DNA of 64,000 nt from Typha latifolia (lineage: Eukaryota; Streptophyta; Magnoliopsida; Poales; Typhaceae): assembly GCA_019914945.1 (NCBI GenBank), contig CM034100.1, forward strand, positions 2,679,209-2,743,208. Direction: 5' to 3'. The translations under genes and the position numbers were made by a program. The notes beneath the pieces were generated by a model, which saw only the letters and a list, made by a program, of their open reading frames with translations, had not been told where the DNA came from and made no database searches. Positions 36,089 through 49,178 of this stretch are shown piece after piece (position 1 is the first letter of the stretch; every line of letters starts with the position of its first letter).

Positions 36089-37772
36089 ATGGCCATGGAG
36101 ACCCACGGAAGTGGTAACAAATTCCTACAGAGGTGCAAGCCATACATAGCCATGATCTCTCTCCAATTCGGTTATGCCGGCATGAATATAATCACCAAGG
36201 TCTCACTCAACCATGGCATGAGCCACTACGTCCTCGTCGTCTACCGCCACGCCTTTGCGACCCTCTCCATCGCCCCCTTCGCCCTAATCCTCGAGAGGTA
36301 TAGCAAATCAGACTATATTTGTATAGCATGCAATGAAGCCTTCTAACTTCTAAGTACGTTGATGCTAATGGCGATATATATATAACAGGAAAGTGAGGCC
36401 TAAGATGACATTTTGGGTCTTTGTCCAGATCTTTGTACTTGCTCTTCTCGGGTTAGTTTGTTAGTCCTTGGAATCAATAAATCAATCTCTCCGTGGAATG
36501 AGATGGTATTTATTATAATTCTCCTCTCTTAAAATATTGTAGACCGGTGATCGATCAGAACTTCTACTACGCCGGCTTAAAGTTCACGTCCCCGACCTTT
36601 TCTTGTGCGATGAGCAACATGTTGCCGGCTATGACCTTTGTAATGGCAGTGCTCTTCAGGATGGAGAAGCTTCATCTGAAGAAGTTGAGATGCCAAGCCA
36701 AGTTGGTGGGCACTCTGGTTACAGTGGCTGGTGCTATGTTGATGACCCTTTACAAGGGGCCAATACTTGAGATGGTCTGGACCAAGCACATGCATCCTCA
36801 CCAAGCCGGCGCTCCGGTTGTGCCGCAAACGACCGACAAGGACTGGTTCAAGGGCTCCATCTGCCTCATCATAGCAACTCTGGCTTGGGCTTCTCTCTTC
36901 ATCCTCCAGGTGAAAAAGTGTAGACCAAGTTTGGTGTTGTACTAGTGGCAGCTAGTGAGGATGGAGTTTGAATTAACTGAGTGTGTTTTATCTTGGTTTT
37001 ATAGGCTGCAACTCTGAAGAAGTATGATGCTCCTCTTTCTCTCACTTCATTGATTTGCTTTGTTGGCACCCTGCAAGCTATCGTTGTCACCTTTGTCATG
37101 GAGCATAAGCCCTCAGTGTGGAGCATAGGATTTGACATGAACCTTCTTGCTGCTGCTTATGCTGTTAGTCTCTCTCTCTCTCTCTCTCATCTCTCTCTTT
37201 TTATATATGTATAGCTAGCTACTGACAAGGTTCTGGTTATGTCTGGATGAACAGGGAATTGTGACATCTAGCATTGCCTACTATGTACAAGGGCTGGTAA
37301 TACAAAGCAGAGGACCAGTCTTTGCCTCTGCTTTCAGCCCGCTGATGATGATCATAGTGGCCATCATGGGCTCCTTCATCCTTGCTGAGAATATATACTT
37401 GGGAGGGTAAGAATAAGACTTCCATAACAAAATATTCATCTTGAAAGAAAGAAAGAAAGAAATAAGCATGTTAGCTGACAAGTTTTCCATCAAATTCTTG
37501 CTTGGATATGCAGTGTACTTGGGGCCGTCCTCATTGTAGCAGGCCTTTACTCTGTTCTCTGGGGGAAGTACAAGGAGAACAAGGAGAAGGAGAGTGGAGC
37601 CTTGGAGTTGCCATTAGCCATCAAGACCATAGAAGGAAACGTGAAGATCATGGACATAGTGGAAGTGGAGAAGGCCAGAGCAAACAACAAGATGATCTCC
37701 TCCTCAGACCAAGTTGTAGGAGTTACTATCGCTGCCCCAGAGATTCACATGAAGGCCAAGGAGGAGCCTTAA
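36089..37772 (+). CDS. WAT1-related / UMAMIT amino-acid transporter, UMAMIT9-like
   Basis: Six exons (36089-36297, 36389-36451, 36543-36909, 37005-37163, 37255-37406, 37514-37772) join in frame to 402 residues. The protein is a ten-helix carrier with two EamA (drug/metabolite transporter) repeats; older names are nodulin MtN21-like. QFGYAGMNIITKVSLNHGMS, GPVIDQNFYY, TSPTFSCAMSNMLPAMTF and GPVFASAFSPLMMIIVAIMG are the class signatures and closely match what I recall of Arabidopsis UMAMIT9 (At5g07050). UMAMITs move amino acids bidirectionally across plasma or vacuolar membranes, while WAT1 itself exports auxin from vacuoles. The C-terminal 50 residues are cytosolic and charged. Exon number and phases are normal for the family. 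Substrate is inferred only at class level. Confidence 0.93.
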
Positions 37773-39058
37773 AGACTGCATTGGTTTTCTAGTGCTTGGA
37801 AGTGAGAAGAGAGGGAGATAGAAAACAGAGTAAGGGAGGAAGTCTGTGTGGGTACAGGGGCTGAGGAGAAGGGGGCTCCTTTTTCTTTCCTTTTTTTTTC
37901 ACTCTTCACCTTTTCACCTTCTCTTTTTTCACTCTTATCTCTACTCTTTTTTTTCTCTTTCTTTTCTACTATTGATGTTGAGGTGAAGGGCTTTCTAGTA
38001 CTCTAGTAGGATGTAATTTGGAAGTTAAAAAGGAATGCAACTTGAGAGTTTTATGACCTCTCATTCGTTATCCTATTCATTTAGTGCTAATTCTCAAGCA
38101 AGCAAACATCTACTAATTCTCTCAACTGGACAAAAGGATAATTAATTATGAAACTTTGTTTGAATCACTTAGTTTCCATTTCTATTCACAAGTTACTGCC
38201 TTAGTGAAACCAAAGTGAAAGATATTGAGAAGAAGTGGCCATTCATGTAAGTATTAATTCCAGTTAAATTTTGCTACAAGAATAAAACAATGGTGGAATG
38301 GAATACTTAAATCTTTCTCACTGGATACCGAATAAAGAAGCCAAAGTGGCCACCCTTAGGAACTTGCACTCTTAAAGAGAGATTCATGTAAGCCTAAGCC
38401 GACGCCCGTTTTTAATGATCTAATTCGACTTTGAGATTCCATTTCCAACAAACTTAAAGTGGGCAACTTGTCAAACTCTCATGGGAAGAGCATTAGACCT
38501 TCTTCTAGATACCAAATTCTCTGCTTGGCATTCTAAATTCCAACCATGGGAGTTGATTGATGTGGTAGTTGATACCGTTTGGTAGGTTCCAATCCCCAGT
38601 GGATTACATGTTAGTATTCTTATTAGCTGTTCAAGTTGTCCGAGGGATGTAGAGTATCTGAGAAAATTGAATTATGATAGTTGCACCGTTTGGTTATATT
38701 TGGTGATGTATTATTCTATCAATTAAATGGATAGAATCGATCTATTTTGTCCAAACTAATATATTTAAAGCAGCTACAATTTTCCGCACGTCAAAATTAG
38801 TTAATAATCATATTAAGCACTTGCATAAGGATCGGGATTCAATATGGCTAATCTCATGTAGGTCAGTCCGAGCATGTTATTGGATGCATGCTAATACATT
38901 AATAGCATCATCTTAAATTCTCAAGCATTCTCCTTGGATTCTGCTGCTAGTGAAGTGTAACACACTCTTTGTAAGATTAGTTGGCTTCTGCAAGTTGTTA
39001 ATCTAAACTGAGATTTAAAAGAAGGAAACTTATGTAGGCCATTAAGCAGATCATGTTA

Positions 39059-39178
39059 CACAAAACATAAGAAGTCTCTATCAAGTTCAGTAGTTACAAA
39101 TAATTTAATGTCATCGTGATACACAAAACATAATAAGTCTCTATCAAGTTCAGTAGTTATAAATAATTTAATGTTGCT
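39059..39178. repeat. Tandem duplication, unit about 60 bp
   Basis: The block cacaaaacataagaagtctc through aataatttaatgt at 39059-39110 is repeated at 39122-39174 with two or three substitutions (cataataagtctc, agttataaataa). Confidence 0.85.
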
Positions 39179-39559
39179 GGATTCTTTATCATCCACAATT
39201 TATATGTAAGTATTAACTCATCAACTACTCCAAACACTTATTCTAAAATTATTTTTATATTTTATATTCAAACACTTTTCCTCACATTTAAAATGAGATA
39301 TTTTTTTATATTTATATGTTTTTTTTTAATTCTAAAACCTCACATAGGGAACATTAACTAAATCTCAGATAAAGAAAGCTTACTCTGGAATCAGATCCCA
39401 AGAGTTTCATGCAAGGATTTCTTTTCAGATTCATTTGGTTGCTATTCTTGTAGGATTAGCAATAAGAACATTATAAAGGGGGAGCAGAGTGCAGACGCAC
39501 CAAACTCGCCTTGCTCCATTTGGAGAGGAGTCTCTTTGGTGACATAAGCCCCCAACAAA

Positions 39560-39720
39560 TTGACAAGGGGGAGTGTTGAGGGGACAGGGATTTAGATTGC
39601 CATGGAAAACAATCTTGTGGTCCATGGTATCGTATTCTAATTCCAAGAACCTGTTGTTGTTCTATTGCATTCTATATAAAAATAAAATAAAATGAAATAA
39701 TCTCTGATATTAATTAACCC
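39560..39720 (+). mobile_element. Remnant of a Ty1/Copia-type element (polypurine tract and LTR start)
   Basis: The sequence attgacaagggggagtgttg at about 39558-39577 has the layout of a plant Copia 3' end: a stop-proximal ATTGACAAGGGGGAG polypurine tract directly before an LTR starting TGTTGAGGGGACAG. A tatataaa follows about 100 bases later. No internal coding region is left, so this is a fragment at best. Confidence 0.4.
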
Positions 39721-40584
39721 ATCATTTAGCCCAGAAAGGGACTGGATATGTCAACCACTAGACATAGATTATATTATTCGGCTGGATGAATTATTGGTTT
39801 TATATTTCCAATGATCAATACCACCACCACCTATATCGAAGAAACATCCACACCTCATGCTCGTTTGTGCTCACTTAGTCACCACCTAACCTTTGTTTGC
39901 AGTGCATCACCAAGCCTCAACTTTATCACTTGAGGGACCATTAACCATATACTCGTATCAATGTCATTATCATTATCATTACCAAACTCTCTACGAGGAG
40001 AACAGTCGAGGCGAGGAAGAAGCCAGAGACGTATCTGCTGCTCTGTAGGTATGATGGATAGCAGCAAGTACTTGGTGGATTACACACCATACTCAACAAT
40101 CCTGGCTCTGTCCCCTGACACCAACCTGGCCTTGGACAACACTAATGAGTTGATACTGACATTAAATTGCCCTTTTGGCTTAGTGAGTAAGTGAGTGAGT
40201 GAGTGAGAGACAGAGAGCTTGCAATTGCTTACTACCACAGAGAGTCGAACACTTTCGGCAAATAATTGGACATTAAATAGCACAACCTCAGCAGACTAAA
40301 ACGTTACTTTTTTATTTTTTTTCTCAAGACGAAACATAAAGACGTTTTTTAGAGGTTTAAGGACAAGTTATAATGTAAAAGAGATTGGACAAACACTGGC
40401 ATAAGAACAAGTTGAAGGTCAAGTACGTCCACTGATGGTTTCGTTCAGGCTAAAGCCTGAAGCCATCACACCTTTGCTGTATAAGTTCACAAAAATGTAA
40501 AAGTAGCAAAAATTTTTAAAGAGCAGCATAAACGTTTTCAAAAATGGTCTTCAATCGTTAGCACAAAGATTATGCTTAGTATTT

Positions 40585-43500
40585 TCAAGGGGAAAAAATG
40601 GCTGAACTATCCTTTGGAAGGGCGACATAGTTCACGGGTATCGCCGCACTTACCTTTGCAGTATCCTTTTTTTCCTTGCTAGATGATGAGATGCCATGCC
40701 TTGATGATGGCGTCGAGATACGACGACCAGTTGGAGTTCCAGCAGCCATGTTGACATTAGAACTCTGACCCAGTGGCTTCTTCACTGGAACCTGCCGCAT
40801 TGGGCTAGGCTTTGTTCCAAAAAGTGCTTCCTGTTCTGCAGCGAATTGCTCCTGCAGTCTCTTCTGCTCCTGCAAAACGTTGATATTAGCTGGGCAGTGA
40901 ACTATGCAACATTTGGTTAGCTGTAATAACAACGAGAAACTTGTGTTTTTTCATAATTTCATAACCATTTACAAGTCAACTAAACAAAATGAAGAGCATC
41001 AAACCACTACTCCTAGCTATTACGTGAACGAAGATTCAGACCAAAAAGGCTTCCATTAGGCTATACTGCTAAACAGTCTGCCCATAATGTTTCTCCACAT
41101 TGAACGTGCCAGACCTTTTATCAACCCATTTCAGAATAGAAACTTATTTTCTTTTCCACTGACACATGATAAACCTGTTCACAGCAAGACTCAACACAAC
41201 CGTGCAAGTACAAATAGATAAGATGAAAGACAGATATAACACCAGGATACTAGTAACCCAAAAAATATTAAAATGATCACTGTCAGAGGGTCGTTAACAA
41301 ATGTAAGAAAGAAAGAAAATAGAGAAGAAAGTGGGGACCCACCCGTGATCGTTTCTTATCTTCTTCTTTCTGCTGTCTGAGCAGTGTGTATTCTTCCAAG
41401 GTCTCGAACAACCTTACCTGAAAGAAGTATGTCTTTGATTTTTAATCAATCTAATATATTGACATTTATTATTAATTAGAAGAGTTCCACCAGGTGAATT
41501 TGACCTTGTCATACATAAATGGAACTCCTTTGTCTTTCTCCCAAGCTTTGACTTTTGCAATCAAATTCTCTACCAGAGCTACAAAATGACAATAAATAAA
41601 ATAAAAACCAGGAGAGACAGTATATCCAGAATATAATTGAACTTTTCTAAACTGTGAACGTTTTCACCAACAGCATAAATAGAATTACTAGCTTCTACCA
41701 TCGCAATACCCAAGAGCCATATATATTTTCTTAGGCTACATAAGAGAAATGAAAGATTACAAACTCACATGGTAATTTGCCGATTAATATCCGAGCTTTC
41801 TCAGCACGCTTCAGATTCTTATGCACTCCTCGGCCAGCACTATAACGATTTTGATCCTACACAAAATAGAACATTCTAGGTATTGAGAAAAGAACAGATA
41901 TAAAGAGATTCATCCTAACAGCAAATTTGAAAATGAGAACTCTTTGAACATTCAAATTATAAAATGAGAACTCTTTGAACATTCTAAGATTATTATGTCA
42001 TTCTACCTAGACACTATCTTATCTAGGTCAATAAAACTGACATATAAATACTCAATTAAATAAAAAGTCATATTTTAATCAACTAAATGTGTGACATGCT
42101 AATAATACCCTCTCATAATCGTCAAGCCAGCTCTCCTCCTCACATGCCAATGTCCATTTCTCAACCTTTTCCAGAATGTCCTTTCTGCTAAGGGCTTGTT
42201 CTTTAGCCTTTGAAATCTGACCGTCCATACCTGCAAGCAGCTCAGAGAGGTCTACTCTACCTGTAAGAAATTCCAAAGGTTAATTGCTGGACTTAACCTG
42301 CCGTACTGATTCGGCACCGAAATCTTCCTACTCGAACAATAAGTCCTTTTGTTTACAAAGTCAACAAGTTTTAAAGAACATCCTACGGCTGAAGTGGTAA
42401 TTGCAACTTGCAAGTTACATCTTACAAAAAAAAAATATAGGAAAAAGAACTTGGCACTAATCTATGATAAATTTGATAATGTTCTGCCCAAAGAGGAAAA
42501 GTACAATAGGGAATTCCATGAAATTAGGTACAGTTGAGCAGTGTGTCTCGCATTAATACTCTGTTTCTAACATAGTAAATCATAAAATATAAAATCATTT
42601 ATGCCAAGTTATATAGCAATTAAAGGATCCTTTTATGTTCACATATGCAATAAAAAGTAATACAAGAAATCAGGTATCACAGTGCAACAATCAAGAAACT
42701 AGTCCTATGGATCTTGGTTTGACCAAAGTAACTTTAAAAGAATCCTATTGCCTCAATAGTATGCATAACAAACTCAATCATTAGTTGTTCCTTATTAAAA
42801 AGAATGAAGTAGCTGATAATGTTCCAATGCTTGGCAGTATCAGAAGTCACCATTAGGCAGAATACATTTAACATGATATTCTGCAGAATTTAGTGGATCT
42901 GCATATCTTGAGGCAGAAAAATTCAGATGATAAAAAAGAAATGGTTTATAAGAATACATTTAACATGATAATCTGAAGAATTTAGTACATCTGCATATAT
43001 TGAGGCATAAAAATGTCGGAAGACAAAAAGAAATGGTTTATCTCATATAAAGAAAAATGCGCACATATATTTGCATGAGAGCAAGACAGGGTACATTAAA
43101 GCAAGCAAACACAAACTGATCAATTCATTAGTACATCATATCATAAATACAGCATTGAAGAAAGAAAGAAGCTGGAGAAAAAGATGAGAAACAAGAAATA
43201 GCTCAATACTGTAGTCTATATTGTAGACCTCCCTTTAAACAAACCCGTGATGTTACATTCTAAGTACTGCAATCCCCGAACTCAGGAAATATCAGTATTG
43301 GTAAAAAGGGAATTGAGAATGACCTGAATCAATAAGGTTGATAAGCATCTTCTGTTCTGAATCACCCTCTACATCCATATGAACATTTCTATAAATCTCT
43401 TCAAGTTCACGTTGTTTCTTCAATATGAGTTCTTTCATTTTGCTAGCTTTCAGAATATTCAATTTATCGACTTCAAGCTCAACCTATCAATAGAAAGAAG

Positions 43501-45984
43501 GCCATAAATGTCACGGTGATGGACAACACTACATATATCCAATATTGAAATACTTAGATCTTTTGGATAAAATAAAAAGAGAAAACATTTACCTGCTCGA
43601 TGACATTAAGCGCGAGGGTTCCTTGGCCCAACACTGTATCAGTCAATGCTGAAATCAAGCAAGTTACATGGTCAAACCTTTTCTGTTCATCAACTGGTGT
43701 GTCCATGAGGTTCCATAACTCAATAAGTGTACTCCCAAGATCTTGAAGCTACAAAGAACATAATAACTTGATGATGAGGGAAATGTTTTTTAACAATTAA
43801 CACTTCTGTCCAACAAAAAGTAAACAATTACTACACTCAAATGGCTAATAACCATAACTAGTAAGAGCAACAACTTCTCAAAAGCATGACAGATAAAAAT
43901 GTGTAGCACACATGCACTAGGTAGCTCAGCAACCAGCAAGAAAATATGAAATTGGATTCCTAGAGGAGAGACTCTTTCAAATCACTCACATCCAATGTGC
44001 TGGATTTCCATATTACGGACACAAGATGGTAGAAGTGTGGAAGAATGACAAAAAGGCACAAGGATGTGACAATTAATAATGAAGGATTTTGGAACCATTA
44101 TGCACAAATACACGTATAGAAGACAATTCAGGTGAAAATTTAGGTTAATTTGCTTGAAATATATAAGTACTTTTAGAGCTCTGTGTCATTTCAGTTCCTT
44201 GTTATGATGAAGAATTGTACCTATCATACGACCAAGATCTGTAAGTAATCTGACTTAACTCTTAGTATTAGTAAAGGGCATTCTATTATAAAATAAATGC
44301 AAGGTTATGGCACTTCTAGACACACCTTTTGTAGCCTCTGATTTTTTTCTTGATTTAGTGCATGAACAATTCCTGCAAGTCTAGCAAGTGTGTCATTGCT
44401 AATACTCTTTGAATGGCTGTCTGCCATATCAGCAAAACTGGGATGAACTTCAGACAGCGTCTTATTGAAGTCAACTGACATCAAAATGGATAATTCATGT
44501 ATAGATTTGATAAGTGCATTAACCTTCTGCAGCCGCATATTCTGAAATTTTAAGGACAACATATAATAAGATTAGGCCTGAATTGTCACCCAAAACATTT
44601 GTTTTATCATGAAGGATTGCACCTTATCATTTTGCAGCTCATTAAGTTGAGACTTCAGTTCTGCCAGTCTCTTTAGAGTTAAGTCTCGTTCATCCACTTG
44701 AGTAACAGAACTTTCCTGGTCAATGGTACCTGCAATTTCTGCACATATGTGGACAATTTGAAATTGAACATCCATAAAGTCTCTGATCCTTTCTTCTCTC
44801 TTTTGCCTCAGGTCCACCAGCAAAGGTTTTATTGCAGCCACTTGTTCTTTAAGTGTGCCTTTTGGCTTTTCCAACTGAAATGAAGAAAAAAAACAAAATA
44901 TACATAAATATAACAGAAGATAAAGATGCATGAAGTCAACAGCAGACATGACAGATAGCAAATAAGAAATTCACCGACCCGGAAAAAGGACTCCCGTTCT
45001 CCAAGTGTGGAGATGAAATTAGATACTTCCGCTTCACCCTCGGCTAAAATTTGATGCAAATCTGCTTTGTGTTTTCTGGCTTGGTCAACTTTCCGTCGGT
45101 AAACACTGAGACATTCCTGTTCAAGCTGTAATATCATCTTATCTCTTTCAAGGTCAGTTTCCCCTATTTCATCCCATAAATCCTGCATTGAAAATTTACC
45201 ATCATTATTGTGATCGCCATCAGCATACAATGAGCCAAAATAGTAACACTAAATAGATAGAGTCCCAAATTAGCAGTCCCAATCCCAATACGCACAACAC
45301 AAGTACATGGAACCCCAACCAACAAAGTGACAAAAATCAGATTAAAGGAGGAAGAGGTCATAGATACAAACAAATGGCACAAAGATTTCATCTTTGCAGT
45401 TACCATCCGTGCACACAGCCAAATGCAGAATTATGGAGCCTCTCAAACACTCTCATGCAATCAATGACTGTTGATGATTCATTGTGCTAATACTTCCCTA
45501 ATGAAGAGAAAATTATCGCACAAAGGTAAATGATGTCTTCAAATCATTTAAATGCTAACAAGAAACATGAATTATGCCTATAACTTTACAAATTTCAAAT
45601 CTTTAGTCCTTCTTGATTAAAAATTAACATAAAAACCATAGATGTAAACAAATCAAGACAAATCAAGTTAAAGTACAGGAAGTAGTATGATCTGTAATCT
45701 TAGCAGGCGACAGTTAACTACAACAAACGCCGCAGAATTACGGAGTAACCATCAAGAAACTAAAATGGGATAAAGAGAAATATTACAGCTACCAAAAAGA
45801 AACTTCCAAACGAGATACTGAAAATCTCGAATGAATTCCTTACAATTCTCAAAGAAACAGAATAAAACATCAAAAACCCTAGAAAGAAAGAAAGGGGGAA
45901 AAACCGAACTTGCAATTCTTGTAGCAAAGATCCGCAGGTGGTGACCGCAGCGCAAGGCGGGGACTGAAATGGGAGACGAGACAT
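40585..45984 (-). CDS. 65-kDa microtubule-associated protein (MAP65/ASE1/PRC1 family)
   Basis: Eleven exons, 5' to 3' on the minus strand: 45984-45910, 45182-44979, 44874-44623, 44541-44326, 43748-43593, 43483-43324, 42260-42109, 41856-41769, 41578-41505, 41417-41343, 40869-40585. They join in frame to 578 residues, close to the usual 580-590. The N-terminal [19 protein letters not shown] start and [20 protein letters not shown] are family hallmarks, followed by spectrin-like coiled coil (about 30-340). The conserved microtubule-binding region has [25 protein letters not shown] and [21 protein letters not shown] basic, Ser-rich tail ends in [13 protein letters not shown]65 proteins cross-link antiparallel microtubules in cortical arrays and phragmoplasts. 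The isoform is not certain; it is not the MAP65-3 type by its N terminus. Confidence 0.95.
42861..43041. repeat. Tandem duplication (unit about 92 bp) inside a MAP65 intron
   Basis: Copy 1 (42861-42952) and copy 2 (42953-43041) share aatacatttaacatgata, ctg[c/a]agaatttagt, atctgcatat, ttgaggca and aaaaagaaatggttta, with about 10% differences. It is non-coding. Confidence 0.85.
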
Positions 45985-46186
45985 CGAAGAGATCTGAGAG
46001 CCCTACACCTCGGGGATCGATCTCATCCAGGGTTTATTTTACAGCGAGAAAGAGAGAGCGGATGGTATGGTTGGTTTGGGAAGGTTTAAATTGAAAAAAG
46101 AAGAGGCGCCAAAACCGAAGAGGATTTTAGGGGAATTAATCGCGTCGTTGTCTCCGCTTCCCATTCTGGGAAGAGGACTGAGGGAG

Positions 46187-46207
46187 TATATATACAATTA
46201 CACGTGG
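46187..46207 (-). promoter_or_regulatory. TATA box and G-box of MAP65
   Basis: On the minus strand, cCACGTGt (46200-46207) is followed by TATATATA (46187-46194), about 200 bases before the ATG. The start of transcription would then be near 46155. Confidence 0.5.
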
Positions 46208-47079
46208 CGTCGTCTGGAGACAGTTGTGAGAAAGGACCGTGTTGTTCCTCGTGCTTGGTCTGGTTTCTTGGGACCAATATAACTCCTGGCAGTAGTCAGG
46301 ACCAAGGACTCAAGAGGAGTCTTCTAATTCGTCCTTTCTATAGCTTTTATTTAATATTTTTGGTATTTATGAAGCATTTGCAACAACAACCAAAAAAAGG
46401 TTTAGCTATCAAAATAAAGTAAAAATGAATTCTAAAGCATTTTTACTATTTAATACCTTAAAATATCCTAACGCTAAAATATATATATATATATATATAT
46501 AAAATAAACCAATAGACTTAAAATTTTAAATTACAAAAACTTAGAATATGTCCTTTTTTCCCTGAACTTTTAGAACAATAAATATTTTTTAATGTTTTTA
46601 TTTGTATATTATAAATATTATTTAGTTTTATCCGCTGTTGTTAGGTACATATTAACTCAAAGACTGTTATCAAAGAGTGTTCTTAAAACATTGAAAGTAA
46701 AATACATGATGAAGGATAAGTGCTTTTAATATAAAAAAACGCATAGTGCTTTTAATAAATTTCTCTTGGTATAATCAAATGGAAGAATGGCTTGAATTTC
46801 TCTTAACGTAACCAAATACGTCTCGTTGAGGATCAAAACTGAATATAGACCAAGAAATCAAAGAGAAAAAAGGCCGCCACTAAGATGAGCAGCATTTATA
46901 GATCACACCAAGAAGTACGAAACATAAAATGTGCCAATGTATTATGAGGAGAAGAGTTTACTACTACCACAGCTTTATAATATCACCATACAAGGTCCTC
47001 GATTCTACTATGTTAGATATATGAATCAAGAGACCAGTGTTAAAGACACTGCATCCTACTATCTAGTCCAAATTCTAAC
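46208..47079. other. Intergenic region between MAP65 promoter and cystatin 3' end
   Basis: AT-rich, with (TA)n at about 46482-46501. No gene was seen. The end nearest 47079 is the cystatin 3' UTR on the minus strand. Confidence 0.55.
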
Positions 47080-49142
47080 TTATTGTCTGCCGGAACCCAA
47101 ATGCTCCTGCTGCATGTAGTTCAGGTTTAAAGTCCCTTCACGGTTCTTGTGTACTTCTACTTTAAATCTCTCCTCCTTGCTTCCCCTTTTTACTTTAAGA
47201 AGCATGTGAAACTTGGCAAAGTCTTCAATCACCTGGGAAGTCAGAATTAAAAGGATGTAAGAGAACTGTCATGGCCCAACAATTTCAAATAGATCAAGAA
47301 GAGTGCATAATCTTCCCCATCACGAAGATTGAGCGAAAAACAAACATAAACCGAACAAAAAGGAGAGGGGCCAACCTCTGCCTTTGCATGGAGGACTTCC
47401 AGCAGTTCATATGGAACCAGTGAGTTGGATCTCTGCTGAATGATTTTGACAGCATGATACGCTGCATCTTGGACCACAGGATCATTAGCAGGAACAAGGT
47501 GTAATCCAGATTCATGCCCATCTGGCATATGGCCAGCTCATTATGAGAATGGGAACCAGAATAAAACGGTACAAAGACGAGCCTCAAAAATGGATAATCG
47601 AAATGGTATGGTCTCTTGTAACTGAAGTTGCATCTCACAAAAGTGAGATGCGCAGTGAAAAATTGCAACATCTTTTTCTTCGTTATGCTAGAATGCTATG
47701 TTTGAGCGGGAGAGTGGGCACATTTTGTTTACTGGTGAATTACCAGCTGGTCTTAGAATGATGTTTTCAACCTTTGGAGGAGCTATGACACGGTACTACG
47801 GTAGTCGCTTACATTTCAGAAATTGTTCAGCATTTATGACTTATGACTATGAAGACAAATATAAATCAGGTTCAGTAATTTCCCATCTACAAGGGGGCTG
47901 GAGACCTACTCTTAGGATGAGGTTATTGTCGTGGCTGAGCTCTCAAAACTTGACCTACTAAACTGTCTAGCTCGATGAAAGCAGACCTTGATCTTTCTTA
48001 GTTAGCTCTATGCTCAAAAACATAAACGACCATGAATTCAATTTTTATGCAATTCCTCAAACATGAGTACTACTAATAAATAAATGACCATGATCGATCT
48101 TGGTCTTGATATTAAATTATCAGCATGAAGCAACCTGCTCAATTGGTTCCTTCAGTGATGTATCAAGTGATTAACTACTTAAAGCTGTTGTAAGAGTCAG
48201 GAGTTACCTGATTCTGTTAGATTGGTACGAATAAAAATTAAAATTTGTAATTTAGACCATCTCACCAAATTCTGATTGCCATACCACAATTCGTCGTCCA
48301 CCTAGAAAAGATTATTTTATAGCTTGTTTTCTGATAGTCTTAGTACAGCGCGGAGATTACCTACTTACTGTGCAGAAACCTATCTATAATTACCTATTTC
48401 ACTATAAAATGTGCATACTGAAGTAAATTCTTCGCCAAATATGATCAGATAGGTTTAGCAGTACCTCTCTCAGAGGTGGAGCCACCAGCGTGAGTAAATT
48501 CTTGGAGCTCCTTGGAGTTCAGCCATGGCTTGACCCAAACCTTTGCTTCATAGAGCTTCTTCTTCCCTGCGTCGATTGCCTCCAAGGTAAGGTGATGCAG
48601 AGTGCCTGCAACAACCTGCTCTTTTGCCTTCACCACCCGCGCGAACTCCAGCAGGGAATTCTATGCAAGAACAACGAACACACCTAATCAAGACCTCTCT
48701 AAAAAATTCCTCATTTTTCCCCTCCAACGTTTTAGTTTTACTGAGAAAATTGAACACAAATGTGCTAAGAATTATCAAAAGGAGGAATTTTTCGCAGTAA
48801 GACTAAAATACTGTTTTGGATCAAACCACGCGATCGCCAAGCAAGCGGGAAGTTAAATCCAAAAAGGAATCGGGAACAAAGAGAAAGGAACAGATGAAAT
48901 TAAAGAGGAGAACTCGCCTCTTTCTTGTTGTGTTCGTCGACGGCGAAGCGGGCGAGCTCCTCGATCTCCGCGCTGTTCTTGTTCCCCTCCTTCTCTCTTA
49001 TCCCTCCCAAGGTTGCCATGGTGATCCCGCCCTCTTCTCCTTCCTCTCCTCCCCAGAACCCTAACGCTGTGTAAGAGACGAGCGAGGAAGCAGAGACAAG
49101 CACGAGAATAAAAGCAACCGAATAAGATGAAATGAAACCCAT
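47080..49142 (-). CDS. Phytocystatin with C-terminal extension (cysteine proteinase inhibitor, OC-XII-like)
   Basis: Four exons on the minus strand (49142-48918, 48660-48465, 47521-47376, 47232-47080) give 239 residues. Residues 1-27 look like a signal peptide. The first cystatin domain has all contact sites for papain-like proteases: the N-terminal glycines G46-G47, the plant signature [10 protein letters not shown] (63-72), the QVVAG loop (90-94) and the P120-W121 hairpin. The C-terminal extension contains SNSL (172-175) followed by VPYEL, the motif by which such cystatins inhibit legumains (vacuolar processing enzymes). Intron 1 falls between Glu75 and Asn76, the position known in rice oryzacystatin I, but its donor is GC (gag|gcgagt), not GT. 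The protein probably restrains C1A proteases and legumains in the secretory path. Confidence 0.94.
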
Positions 49143-49178
49143 GCTACCCACCTCCGCCGCGATTCTCAAGGGAGAAAT

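Larger units (their letters stand above)
37773..40584. other. Intergenic region between convergent UMAMIT and MAP65 genes
   Basis: It contains the UMAMIT 3' UTR with a long CT-rich stretch (37880-37975), a direct duplication near 39059-39178, a Copia-like polypurine/LTR start at about 39560-39700, and the region downstream of MAP65. No gene was seen; short frames at 39431-39646 (-) and 39961-40194 (+) lack support. Confidence 0.5.
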
